This document shows, in pieces, positions 1-6,345 of a stretch of 16,933 bases of DNA. The position numbers and the translations under genes were made by a program. The notes under the pieces are model-generated. The model had not been told where the DNA came from. It worked only from the letters and a program-made list of their open reading frames with translations, and did not search any database. This stretch comes from JBCAWW01 sp039024315 (GTDB taxonomy: Bacteria; Bacteroidota; Bacteroidia; J057). How positions within the stretch are numbered: position 1 is the first letter of the stretch; the number at the start of each line of letters is the position of its first letter. The stretch covers positions 1 to 16,933 of the forward strand of contig JBCCQN010000180.1 of assembly GCA_039024315.1 (NCBI GenBank), given 5' to 3'.

Positions 1-300
1 GCCCAGCTTGAACGGATGGGGCTCAGGTTCACAGGTACGGCTATGGGTCATGCCTGCAAGTTCCTCATACCATTGCCGACTTTTGGCGATATCCCTGACA
101 TAAATAGACAGCTGATCAAGATGTGAGATCAGGGAGGGCTTGAACACTCCATAATCTTCCGTCTTATTAGAAAAACGCTTCCCTGACAAGGTACTTGGCA
201 ATAAAATGAGTTTTCGAACCCACTTCTTTCGGAGTAAGGGCCCTAGCCTCTGCTTGGCGCTGGGGAGCACATTAGGGGGACGGTAGGAGATTTTTTCCAC
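1..300 (-). CDS. VOC-family protein, 5' part only (runs off the left edge)
   Basis: Reading the minus strand from about 318 down to 1, one frame stays open and contains a recognisable VOC module: ISHLDQLSIYVRDIAKSRQW followed by YEELAGM. This is the first beta-alpha unit of glyoxalase/extradiol-dioxygenase proteins, and the H of SHLDQL is in the usual place of the first metal ligand. No ATG precedes this module. A GTG at 300-298 gives MEKISYRPPN, begins about 11 nt after the stop of the preceding gene, and is my preferred start. It leaves a basic N-terminal extension of about 65 residues (RKKWVRKL region) before the VOC fold, which is unusual, so a start at a later GTG or TTG is possible. It is the last visible gene of the aromatic-type operon. 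The family assignment is fairly secure; the substrate is unknown and the C-terminal half is outside the window. Confidence 0.7.
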   Translation of the reverse strand, partial: MEKISYRPPNVLPSAKQRLGPLLRKKWVRKLILLPSTLSGKRFSNKTEDYGVFKPSLISHLDQLSIYVRDIAKSRQWYEELAGMTHSRTCEPEPHPFKLG

Positions 301-311
301 AATTCTTGGGG

Positions 312-728
312 TTACTTTTTACAAATGATCTCAATCCAGTGATGGTCAGGGTCTTGAAAATGAAAAGCAGACCAATTCTTTGGCATTTCTGCAGAGGCGA
401 GCATTCTACCCTCACGATACCTAATCTTCATAGCCTCAGCTCGCGCTAAAATCTGGCTAAATACCGTCCGATCATGAGCGACCATCGTATAGTGCAGCAT
501 AGATTGATTATCCATTTTTAGCTTATGATGCTTAACCATGCAGACATCGTGATGGTAAAAACCAAAGCTGAAGAAGTGCATCTCTTGCTGGGACATTTTC
601 ATGGCAGCGCTGCTGTCGGGATGATTAAGGGCGGAAAATTGCAGATCAAAAAGCTGCATATAAAAGTCCTTTGAACGTTTGAGATCTTCAACATAGAAGA
701 CATGATGTTGAAATTTAGTGGTCTTCAT
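312..728 (-). CDS. Small single-module VOC (glyoxalase/extradiol dioxygenase-like) protein
   Basis: A 138-residue protein with one VOC module. The N-terminal FQHHVFYVEDLKRSKDFY matches the family's opening strand and helix, and the C-terminal FQDPDHHWIEI carries the closing acidic ligand. Candidate metal ligands are H8 or H9, H79 and E133, i.e. the usual 2-His-1-Glu set. I start it at the ATG at 728; a TTG nine bases upstream is in frame but weaker. The ATG lies inside the end of the FAH gene, giving a 14-nt overlap that suggests translational coupling. Such proteins include extradiol dioxygenases, glyoxalases and epimerases. The hydroxylase and FAH neighbours favour ring cleavage or handling of a ring-cleavage product, but this is inference. 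A second VOC gene follows immediately downstream. Confidence 0.85.
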   Translation of the reverse strand: MKTTKFQHHVFYVEDLKRSKDFYMQLFDLQFSALNHPDSSAAMKMSQQEMHFFSFGFYHHDVCMVKHHKLKMDNQSMLHYTMVAHDRTVFSQILARAEAMKIRYREGRMLASAEMPKNWSAFHFQDPDHHWIEIICKK

Positions 729-1674
729 ATGGCACAATGGTATTGGTTTGTCTACCTAAATCAATTTGGCCGTCAGGCGAGCTAATGCTAGCCTCTATGG
801 TATCGCCATCTTGCAGGTATTCGGCTTGCTTTTGTTGTAAGGCAGCTACTTTTTGCTCATTGCTCATCAGCCATGTGGCAATGCCTTGCAGAAACTTACT
901 GGGTGCTTTGATCACTACCCCTCCGGGGGTACCGGTAAGGAGTAGATCCCCGACCGACAAATCCATGAATTCGGATATCTCCCTAAGGGTTTCGGCGGGC
1001 CTGAAAATCAATTGAGAGGTATTAGCGTCCTGTCTCAGTTGCCCATTTACCCACAACTTTAGATTTAGATTGTCTAGGTAGGCAAAGTCTTCTTTATCCA
1101 ACAAATATAAGATAGGTCCCAAGGGGAGCATCGTTCTACAGCTTTTGCCTTTGAACCATTGGCCATAATCTTCTTTATACTGCAAGTCGCGGGGTGACAT
1201 ATCATTGGCCAGCACCAATCCAGCAATGTATTGGTGTAAATCGCCATCTGTAATTTGAGTCGCCTCAGTGATATCTTGTTTGATGATCAAGCCCAGTTCG
1301 ACTTCATAATCTAGGCAAAGGCAATCTTTAGGTCTATTTATCGGACTGTAGGCTCCGCTTACGGCACTATAGTCTTTGGCAAAGATGACATTACCACTAG
1401 AGGATTTAGACAAGGCTGACTCTGCTCTATGTGAAGCGTAATTTACTCCTTGACAGATGACTCTCAGCGGTTTTGAAACGGGAGCAAAGATTTCTATTTG
1501 GTCATAGGCAACAAAATCTTTGCTTAGGTTTTCGGCTTTAAGAAACTGACTTTGATGAGTAATTAAGTCCGATAAAGAATCGGGTTGCTTGATAAGAGAG
1601 ATAATATTCTGGCCTTTTTTCAAGCCCCAAACCACCTGCCCTTGGTGTTTATATTTTACAATAGATTTTCCCAT
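715..1674 (-). CDS. Fumarylacetoacetate hydrolase (FAH) family protein
   Basis: A 319-residue member of the FAH superfamily, whose enzymes hydrolyse, hydrate, isomerise or decarboxylate dicarbonyl products of aromatic-ring cleavage using a divalent metal. Visible signatures are GVNYASHRAE at 76-85, DYEVELG at 122-128 (metal ligands E124 and E126), NDMSPRDLQ at 157-165 (third ligand D158), QWFKGKS at 172-178 with the family lysine, and LLLTGTPGG at 244-252. An extra stretch of roughly 30 residues (about 256-287) separates GTPGG from the conserved DGD at 289-291; most family members have only a short loop there, so the lid of the active site may differ. The gene starts 6 nt after the hydroxylase stop and overlaps the following VOC gene, so it belongs to the same operon. 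The exact reaction cannot be fixed from sequence. Confidence 0.9.
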   Translation of the reverse strand: MGKSIVKYKHQGQVVWGLKKGQNIISLIKQPDSLSDLITHQSQFLKAENLSKDFVAYDQIEIFAPVSKPLRVICQGVNYASHRAESALSKSSSGNVIFAKDYSAVSGAYSPINRPKDCLCLDYEVELGLIIKQDITEATQITDGDLHQYIAGLVLANDMSPRDLQYKEDYGQWFKGKSCRTMLPLGPILYLLDKEDFAYLDNLNLKLWVNGQLRQDANTSQLIFRPAETLREISEFMDLSVGDLLLTGTPGGVVIKAPSKFLQGIATWLMSNEQKVAALQQKQAEYLQDGDTIEASISSPDGQIDLGRQTNTIVPYEDH

Positions 1675-1680
1675 GATAGT

Positions 1681-3177
1681 TTATTGAGCACTTTTGCTGA
1701 GCTTAGTTTTTACAGATTGATATTCCTGAAGGAGTCTTTGAAAATCATTTCCAGAGGAAAAAACATATAGATCAGGACGGACGATAAAGTACTGGGCATG
1801 TTGGCGTCTCGCCCACAACTTCAAGTGATGGTAATCCTGTAAGCTTTCTCCGAAGTGGATATACTTCAATTGCTTTTGCACACAGAGTGTAGATAATCCT
1901 TGTGGTGGCTCTTTACCAATGAAAACAAGCGCCCATTGGTTTTCAAAAAGCATATCCGAATACAGCTTTTCCTTTAATCGGATTTGTGGGAATAGTTTAC
2001 GTGCGGCTCTTCCACTACCAAAAAAACCCTTCCCGATTTTTCCTCTGGAGACTTTTAGCTTTTGTAGTCGCTTATGGAGGATCGGAATATGAGATAGAAA
2101 TTTGAGTAGGTACCAAAGCCTAGTAGTAAAAAGCCTGCCAACAAGAATAGCTTTTTGGATGTCCAGCTTAGCGTGAGGATAACGTTCAGTTTGATAGGAA
2201 GTAAAAAGAGACTCAGGTAGTTTTCCCCTTAGTACCGCGTCTATTTTCCAGCCAAGATTGATGATATCTCTAAATCCTGCCCCCATTCCCTGACCAATGT
2301 AAGGAGGAGTAGCATGGGCGGCATCTCCGGCGATAAATATATTCCCCCTATGCCATGTCTTGGCCAAGACACTCCTGAATCGATACTGAACACTATGCAA
2401 AATGCTTAATTGGGAGGTATCTATCCCTCGCTCGTTTAACAATCGTTGGGTCGTTTCCAGCTTTTCGATTTCGTTTTTCCCTAAGCCTTTATCATAGTTC
2501 AATTCCCACCTTATGTGCTTTCCAACCCCATGCATTTGCACCCATGGGGTCTCATGGCTACAAAATTTTTGTACCGTATGCCTGCAAGGATTATTTTCCG
2601 AGCGATCAAGGGCATCCACTTTCAACACCTTTTTTTTGAACCCTAAGTCCTTCATCCCAACTCCCAACCAATGGCGGGTGAAGCTGCGGGCTCCATCACA
2701 GGCAACTAGATATTTGCCTTTGGCGATCGTTTTTCCCGCCGAGATAACTTGCACCCCATGCTCATTTTGTCTCAAGTCATGGATCTCAGTATCATACTGG
2801 GTAAAAACAGTTTCCCATCTCTCACAACCTTGGCGGAGTATATGCTCCAATTCCGGCTGATAAAAGAAAAAATGGTTGGACACAAAACCACTGGGATAGT
2901 CTAGAAATCCACTGATCAGTACTTTCCCTGCAGAATCTAGAAGCTCCATGCCTCGAAAAGGCCTTAGATGTTGTAGGAGGGCTTGTAAAAGGCCAACTGA
3001 TTGAACAATCCTGACAATTTCATCATCCAGAGCGATGGCTCGAGGAAAGTCATACGCTTGCTGAGTTTTGTCAATCCCCAATACTCGATATCCCATTTTG
3101 CCCCAAATATTGCAGGCCAAGAGGCCGACTGGCCCAAGTCCTAAAACGATGATATCATATGGAGTTTCCCTTTGCAT
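1681..3177 (-). CDS. FAD-dependent aromatic hydroxylase (MhpA/PheA/TfdB-like)
   Basis: A 498-residue class A flavoprotein monooxygenase. The N-terminal Rossmann fold has GLGPVG at 13-18 and D36 at the end of the second strand. FPRAIALDDE at 44-53 is typical of the MhpA (3-(3-hydroxyphenyl)propionate hydroxylase) branch. The DG motif is at 161-162 (VACDGARS), and GDAAHATPP at 284-292 is followed by YIGQGMGAGFRDIINLGWK, the FAD-ribityl binding motif. These enzymes use NAD(P)H and O2 to add a hydroxyl group to a phenolic ring, in the cytoplasm. The protein is somewhat shorter than E. coli MhpA (about 550 residues), with the difference in the C-terminal thioredoxin-like part. The FAH and VOC genes follow directly. 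A motif shared with another position in this operon lies about 34 nt upstream of the start. The true substrate is unknown, so I give no symbol. Confidence 0.92.
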   Translation of the reverse strand: MQRETPYDIIVLGLGPVGLLACNIWGKMGYRVLGIDKTQQAYDFPRAIALDDEIVRIVQSVGLLQALLQHLRPFRGMELLDSAGKVLISGFLDYPSGFVSNHFFFYQPELEHILRQGCERWETVFTQYDTEIHDLRQNEHGVQVISAGKTIAKGKYLVACDGARSFTRHWLGVGMKDLGFKKKVLKVDALDRSENNPCRHTVQKFCSHETPWVQMHGVGKHIRWELNYDKGLGKNEIEKLETTQRLLNERGIDTSQLSILHSVQYRFRSVLAKTWHRGNIFIAGDAAHATPPYIGQGMGAGFRDIINLGWKIDAVLRGKLPESLFTSYQTERYPHAKLDIQKAILVGRLFTTRLWYLLKFLSHIPILHKRLQKLKVSRGKIGKGFFGSGRAARKLFPQIRLKEKLYSDMLFENQWALVFIGKEPPQGLSTLCVQKQLKYIHFGESLQDYHHLKLWARRQHAQYFIVRPDLYVFSSGNDFQRLLQEYQSVKTKLSKSAQ

Positions 3178-3265
3178 ATAGCAAAGATTGGTAACAGAGG
3201 GAGGAAATAATTTCAGAAATCTTAAAAAGTGAATGGTATTTCCGTGATGTGCCCGTCCTCTGATT

Positions 3266-3940
3266 TCAAATCGGCGAATGCTTGCCCGCTTCCCAGCCAG
3301 CTTGTTTTAGGTGTTGATTGGCAAATTGAAGGGCCTCTGTCTCTAAAGGAGTAATCATAGAATCATTCCAGCGATTTAGAAAGCCAAATACCGAAATGGT
3401 AGATACGATTTCTACGATCTGAGCTGAGCTATAATGTTTTTCTAATTCCTGGTGATGCTCTTCTGTAACCGCATTCGGTACCGAGCCAGCTGCGAGTGCA
3501 AATGCTAAGGCTGCCTTTTCCGGTGCATCAAACAGAGCTGAATTTTGAAAGTCCCAGACAGCTTCAATTTTCTCTATTGTGGCGCCATTGAAATGTGCCT
3601 CCCAAGCAGTATGCGCCTGACAATATCTACAGCCGGATGCATTACTACTGACGTGCGCGATGAGGTTCTTCAAATAGAGCGGTACTTCTTGATCAGTTGA
3701 TTTTTTGGCTTTCAAGGTCCAAAGCACCGTTTTCAAAAAGACTTTCAGGGCCGTAAAACTTGAAGTTTGGTTTTTTGTGAATCCCTTAATGTTGGCAAAT
3801 AGCGTAACAAAGCCTCCGAGAATATTGGGTTTATGGGCCATCATTCTCAAGCTATTAGGCACAAAGCCCATGCCCTTAAGCGCTTGGTCAAAGATGATTT
3901 GTAGCTGTTTGGTCTGTTCCTGAGGAGGTGGTTTTATCAT
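3266..3940 (-). CDS. AhpD-like / carboxymuconolactone decarboxylase family protein
   Basis: A 224-residue all-helical protein of the CMD/AhpD fold, in the 'peroxidase-related enzyme' style. The signature is SNASGCRYCQAH at 99-110, i.e. C104-x2-C107-x2-H110, the redox-active CxxC plus histidine of AhpD-like alkylhydroperoxidases. PNSLRMMAHKPNIL near the N-terminus and ALAFALAAG around 145 are also typical. These proteins usually reduce hydroperoxides as small oligomers. True carboxymuconolactone decarboxylases generally lack the CxxC pair, so a redox role is more likely. It is first in the run of four to five catabolic genes, separated from the hydroxylase by 88 nt. It could protect against uncoupled peroxide from the flavoprotein; that link is inference from gene order. 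Confidence 0.88.
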   Translation of the reverse strand: MIKPPPQEQTKQLQIIFDQALKGMGFVPNSLRMMAHKPNILGGFVTLFANIKGFTKNQTSSFTALKVFLKTVLWTLKAKKSTDQEVPLYLKNLIAHVSSNASGCRYCQAHTAWEAHFNGATIEKIEAVWDFQNSALFDAPEKAALAFALAAGSVPNAVTEEHHQELEKHYSSAQIVEIVSTISVFGFLNRWNDSMITPLETEALQFANQHLKQAGWEAGKHSPI

Positions 3941-4007
3941 AAGGCGAAAATTGAGTACAGAGCGATAGGTCCACGTAAGGGCTAAGCGCTTTTGTTGAGA
4001 AAGTTCT

Positions 4008-4025
4008 CAGTTTACGAGTAAACTG
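4008..4025. promoter_or_regulatory. Perfect 18-bp dyad upstream of the CMD/hydroxylase genes
   Basis: The sequence CAGTTTAC-GA-GTAAACTG is a perfect inverted repeat with 8-bp arms and a 2-bp centre. It lies 68-85 nt upstream of the CMD start and just downstream of the Crp/Fnr-like regulator gene, a good position for an operator. On the plus strand it is followed by five T, so it could also be read as a hairpin terminator, but both flanking genes are on the minus strand and no T-run follows in their direction. I favour an operator; the cognate regulator is unproven. Confidence 0.5.
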
Positions 4026-4056
4026 TTTTTCAGATTTCTTAAAAAGGCAAACTCAA

Positions 4057-4620
4057 TTACGCCTTCTTTGCCCTAATGACACTGAGGGTCTGCTGCGATA
4101 CTCCCAGAAAAGAGGCCGTATTCCCTAAGGAAACTCGGTTTATCAAATTGGGATACATCTTCAGGAAAAGATTGTATCGTTCGTAAGCCGTCTGAAACTG
4201 CAATAAGTCTAGTTTTTGAGAATACAGGTGTAGCGTCTTGACTGCAAATTCTAGAAGTAGATCGGTGAGCTTGGGAAATTGCTCTTTTAGACTCATAAAT
4301 TTACGGTACTGAATGATCCGTACCTGACAGGTCTCAATAGATTCCCAACCATAGGGTTCCGACTCATCAAAAAAAATACTGTTGATGGGAGCGACGAGCG
4401 AATTTTCATCAAAGAAGAAATGCGTTATGTCCTTCCCGTCTTTTTGATAAAAAGTACGCAAGAGCCCTGCCTCAATAAATAGTACCTTCTCCGTGTATCC
4501 CTCCGCCTTTTGGACCACGCTTCCCTTGGGGAGAACTTGATGCTCAAAGGCATCGTCTATGATCTGGCACGTTTCTTCTGAAAAGAGTCTTTTGTATGTT
4601 AAAAAAGATAGTAGCTCCAT
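4057..4620 (-). CDS. Crp/Fnr-family transcriptional regulator (small Bacteroidota type)
   Basis: A 187-residue regulator. An N-terminal cyclic-nucleotide-binding-like beta barrel covers about 10-115 (LPKGSVVQKAEG, then VLFIEAGLLRTFY, DITHFFFDENSLV), a dimer helix about 115-150, and a compact C-terminal helix-turn-helix at about 161-184 (SLGNTASFLGVSQQTLSVIR). This layout is common in Bacteroidota, where the ligand is mostly unknown. The Fe-S cysteines of Fnr are absent. The ATG at 4620 is chosen; the in-frame TTG six bases upstream has no support. It lies 116 nt upstream of the CMD gene on the same strand, so it is a candidate local regulator of the catabolic genes. Confidence 0.9.
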   Translation of the reverse strand: MELLSFLTYKRLFSEETCQIIDDAFEHQVLPKGSVVQKAEGYTEKVLFIEAGLLRTFYQKDGKDITHFFFDENSLVAPINSIFFDESEPYGWESIETCQVRIIQYRKFMSLKEQFPKLTDLLLEFAVKTLHLYSQKLDLLQFQTAYERYNLFLKMYPNLINRVSLGNTASFLGVSQQTLSVIRAKKA

Positions 4621-4700
4621 GGACAATCAATTTAACGCCAAAGTAGAAAGTATCCCGATCATGATCGCATTCGCGTCAAGTTAGTTTTTTTTATCCTTAG

Positions 4701-4837
4701 CTGCTTCGCAGAACGTCTGGCCTCAGAGATTTCTCGGCAAGCTCGCAAGAACCAAACGTTTTCAAATTGTCATTCCGACTCCCGACAGCTGTACGGGACT
4801 GAGGAATCTTTGGCGATACAAGCGTTCCGCGAAGCGG
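4701..4837. repeat. REPIN-like inverted pair 1 (about 137 bp)
   Basis: The left unit is CTGCTTCGCAGAACG at 4701-4715 and the right unit CGTTCCGCGAAGCGG at 4823-4837. The interior is also partly symmetrical: CAGAGATTTCTC near the left unit matches the complement of GAGGAATCTTTG near the right one. Each end unit also folds on its own. The interior contains a second palindromic element at 4769-4809. Confidence 0.75.
4769..4809. repeat. GTCATTCCGA...GGAATCT palindromic element
   Basis: The left part GTCATTCCGACTCCCG and the right part CGGGACTGAGGAATCT face each other around the palindromic centre ACAGCTGT, forming a hairpin. From memory, ATTCCGA...GGAATGAC-type dispersed repeats recur in intergenic DNA of many bacterial genomes; I cannot confirm this here. 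It is nested inside the larger inverted pair. Confidence 0.5.
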
Positions 4838-4852
4838 GGCAATGAGGAAAAA

Positions 4853-4904
4853 GAACACAGAGGCACGGAGACACAGAGGTAGGAAAAAACGTTCTGTGAA
4901 GCAG
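4853..4904. repeat. ACACAGAGGCACGGAG block plus orphan palindromic unit
   Basis: Positions 4853-4879 are a purine-rich quasi-repeat built from ACAGAGG and CACGGAGACACAGAGG steps, resembling a dispersed intergenic repeat I remember from unrelated bacteria (unverified). It is followed at 4890-4904 by CGTTCTGTGAAGCAG, a plus-oriented unit of the palindromic family with no leftward partner of its own. In that copy the inner C-G stem pair is replaced by a T-G wobble. Confidence 0.55.
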
Positions 4905-4920
4905 AAAACAAATAGGGATA

Positions 4921-4938
4921 CCCACTTCAGAGAGTGGG
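4921..4938. repeat. Short hairpin CCCACT-N6-AGTGGG
   Basis: Perfect 6-bp arms around a 6-nt loop in gene-free DNA. There is no T-run on either side, so a terminator is unlikely. Function unknown. Confidence 0.4.
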
Positions 4939-5234
4939 CATGCAATAAGGGACACCTTTTCGATAGGATTTTGGCAAGCAACTGCAAATAGTAAGGACAG
5001 TTTTAACCCCTGCCCGTTTAGAGTGTTGCGAAAATCTTCTGCCTACTTAAATGCGAAGGACCTTTTTAGCCGCCATTTATTTGTTGGAGGCCAAGATCTT
5101 CAATACGACAAAAGAAAAATTTCAGATTTCTTAAAAAACTAGAGCTTGGAGACAGCCTAAGAAAAAATAGCTAAGCGGTTTGTTCTTCTATCGACCTCCA
5201 ACTTTTTTACTGTATTTGGTCTTATTTGGATTTT

Positions 5235-5354
5235 CTGCTTCGCAGAACGCTTGGTTGAATTGTTGAAGGCTTGATTTGTTGATTTGTTGAGTCTTTAATC
5301 ACCAATTCAACAATTCAACAATTCAACAATTAGAATAAGCGTTCCGCGCAGCGG
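5235..5354. repeat. REPIN-like inverted pair 2 with octamer-expanded arms (120 bp)
   Basis: The ends are CTGCTTCGCAGAACGC at 5235-5250 and GCGTTCCGCGCAGCGG at 5339-5354. The arms between them carry tandem octamers in opposite orientation: TTGATTTG steps at 5271-5290 on the left, and three full plus one partial copy of CAATTCAA at 5303-5331 on the right. TTGAATTGTTGAA at 5255-5267 is complementary to the right array. The whole 120 bp is therefore one long imperfect palindrome. The right end shares 23 identical bases with 11303-11325. Confidence 0.8.
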
Positions 5355-5550
5355 TCTGCCTCAAAACCACCCTCGCCCAATAAGTAATAAAGAGTCCACA
5401 AAAATTTACTCCCTGCGATTATTGTCAAATGACTTGTCGGGATACTCTGGTACAGCTGGTACATCCATTGGGTATTAAGCGATCTTTGCTTATAGGAGTT
5501 TTATGGCTGCATCTTGTGCGTCTTGGCCGTTGAAAATTGTCTGTAACAGA

Positions 5551-5586
5551 AAAAGCACCCGCCAGCTTGAACCAGTGGGTGCTTTT
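5551..5586 (-). terminator. Intrinsic terminator of the Cys-rich gene
   Basis: AAAAGCACCC at 5551-5560 pairs perfectly with GGGTGCTTTT at 5577-5586 across a 16-nt loop. In the minus direction the stem ends in a run of five T (GGGTGCTTTTTCTG), as expected for a Rho-independent terminator. It lies about 40 nt downstream of the stop at 5628. Confidence 0.8.
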
Positions 5587-5627
5587 GCTTTTCACAAAAA
5601 GCTTTTCGCCTAAGTAGAGTTAAAGAT

Positions 5628-5873
5628 TTAGGCAACCTTTGCGGGAGCCCAGCTCGTACAGAGCATGCCTTCAGAGGCTTTGGCTGGATGAGCGCAAGAG
5701 GTGGTGTCAAAACGAACGCAAGTGGTACACTGACGATCATTGTCTAATTCACCTCTTAAACTGAACTGATTACAAGTGTAGTTACCACTGACTTGTACTT
5801 CATGTACGCTACAGACATTTTCTGCGCCTAGGTTATTGCAATTACTGCAGTTGGATGATAATCTAATGGACAT
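5628..5873 (-). CDS. Small protein with two tandem four-cysteine modules
   Basis: An 81-residue soluble protein with no signal peptide or membrane segment. Its eight cysteines are C9, C12, C21, C34 and C49, C52, C60, C72. They form two copies of one pattern, CxxC-x8-C-x12-C and CxxC-x7-C-x11-C, and the surrounding residues also match (NCSNCNNLGAENVC versus QCTTCVRFDTTSC; YTCNQF versus MLCTSW). This indicates an internal duplication of a small metal-binding knuckle, either zinc or an Fe-S cluster. I recall similar short Cys-rich hypotheticals in Bacteroidota but know of no assigned function. It is monocistronic: a strong terminator follows the stop, and a palindromic candidate operator lies about 90 nt upstream. 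The start is the only ATG before the first cysteine. A longer overlapping frame at 5501-5740 was discarded because it lacks this organisation. Confidence 0.8.
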   Translation of the reverse strand: MSIRLSSNCSNCNNLGAENVCSVHEVQVSGNYTCNQFSLRGELDNDRQCTTCVRFDTTSCAHPAKASEGMLCTSWAPAKVA

Positions 5874-5961
5874 GGTTTCTTCTTATTTAAGGAATTGATT
5901 CAACCTGCTAACAGTAGGAAAACACAAATAGTTGTGCTTCTATATACAAAAAGGCTAATAT

Positions 5962-5984
5962 GTATTTAGATTAAGTCTAAATAC
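5962..5984. promoter_or_regulatory. Perfect 9-bp-arm dyad upstream of the Cys-rich gene
   Basis: GTATTTAGA-TTAAG-TCTAAATAC is a perfect inverted repeat with a 5-nt centre, 89-111 nt upstream of the Cys-rich gene's start. Position and symmetry suit a dimeric repressor or activator site. The binding protein is unknown. Confidence 0.45.
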
Positions 5985-6180
5985 AATTAAACATAACACT
6001 AATCACTGATTATCAACCCCTTACACAATCCACCTTTTTATATATTTTGGCTTTAAACCAAAACTGCTACAGCCGTCTTGAGGAGCTGAGCGGGTCTAGA
6101 GAAAGAGATATTCCCCCAAGGAAAATATGATCCTACTAGGGAAGCTTGAGCCTTCTTACTTGCATAAAAAGTTTAGATCA

Positions 6181-6285
6181 CTGCTGCGCAGAACGGGGGA
6201 ACGTTGCATAGTAAATTTTCAAAATCTCTGTCCCTGAAATAGGTTAGTCATTTTACATTTTGCGATCCTCCGTTCTGCGAAGCAG
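6181..6285. repeat. REPIN-like inverted pair 3 (105 bp)
   Basis: The left unit is CTGCTGCGCAGAACG at 6181-6195 and the right unit CGTTCTGCGAAGCAG at 6271-6285. The sequence just inside is also partly complementary (GGGGA against TCCTC, and GCATAGTAAA against TTTTACATTTTGC), so the element is one long imperfect hairpin. Confidence 0.8.
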
Positions 6286-6345
6286 AGTCAAAAAGAATAA
6301 GATCTAATTTTTTTAATAGAAAAAATTAGCTATGTTGTGGAAGCA

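Larger units (their letters stand above)
4621..5627. other. 1-kb region without a credible gene, rich in repeats
   Basis: No convincing protein gene is visible. The open frames here (for example minus 4697-4987) are translations of repeats. The stretch holds two inverted pairs of the short palindromic repeat, one orphan copy, a GTCATTCCGA...GGAATCT palindrome, a purine-rich block built on ACACAGAGGCACGGAG, an octamer array, and the terminator of the downstream Cys-rich gene. A 12-bp palindrome CGATCATGATCG lies at 4656-4667, about 36 nt upstream of the Crp/Fnr-like gene. Between 5355 and 5545 I see nothing interpretable. Confidence 0.7.

Noticed and set aside
737..1015. Plus-strand open frame opposite the FAH gene, and similar ones at 2513-2860, 3705-3923 and 12745-13020
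   Set aside because: Each lies antisense to a gene with strong family motifs and has no recognisable domain of its own.
4008..4030. Dyad plus five T as a plus-strand terminator
   Set aside because: No plus-strand gene lies upstream to terminate; the operator reading fits the flanking minus-strand genes better.
4697..4987. 96-residue minus-strand open frame
   Set aside because: It is a translation of the stacked repeats (the palindromic units, ATTCCGA element and ACAGAGG block), has no start signal or domain, and is low-complexity in hydrophobic residues.
5501..5740. 79-residue minus frame overlapping the Cys-rich gene, and a 36-codon plus frame at 5503-5613 after AGGAG
   Set aside because: Both overlap the terminator stem. 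The first lacks the paired cysteine organisation seen in the 5628-5873 frame, and the second is too short and shows no family features despite a plausible ribosome-binding sequence.
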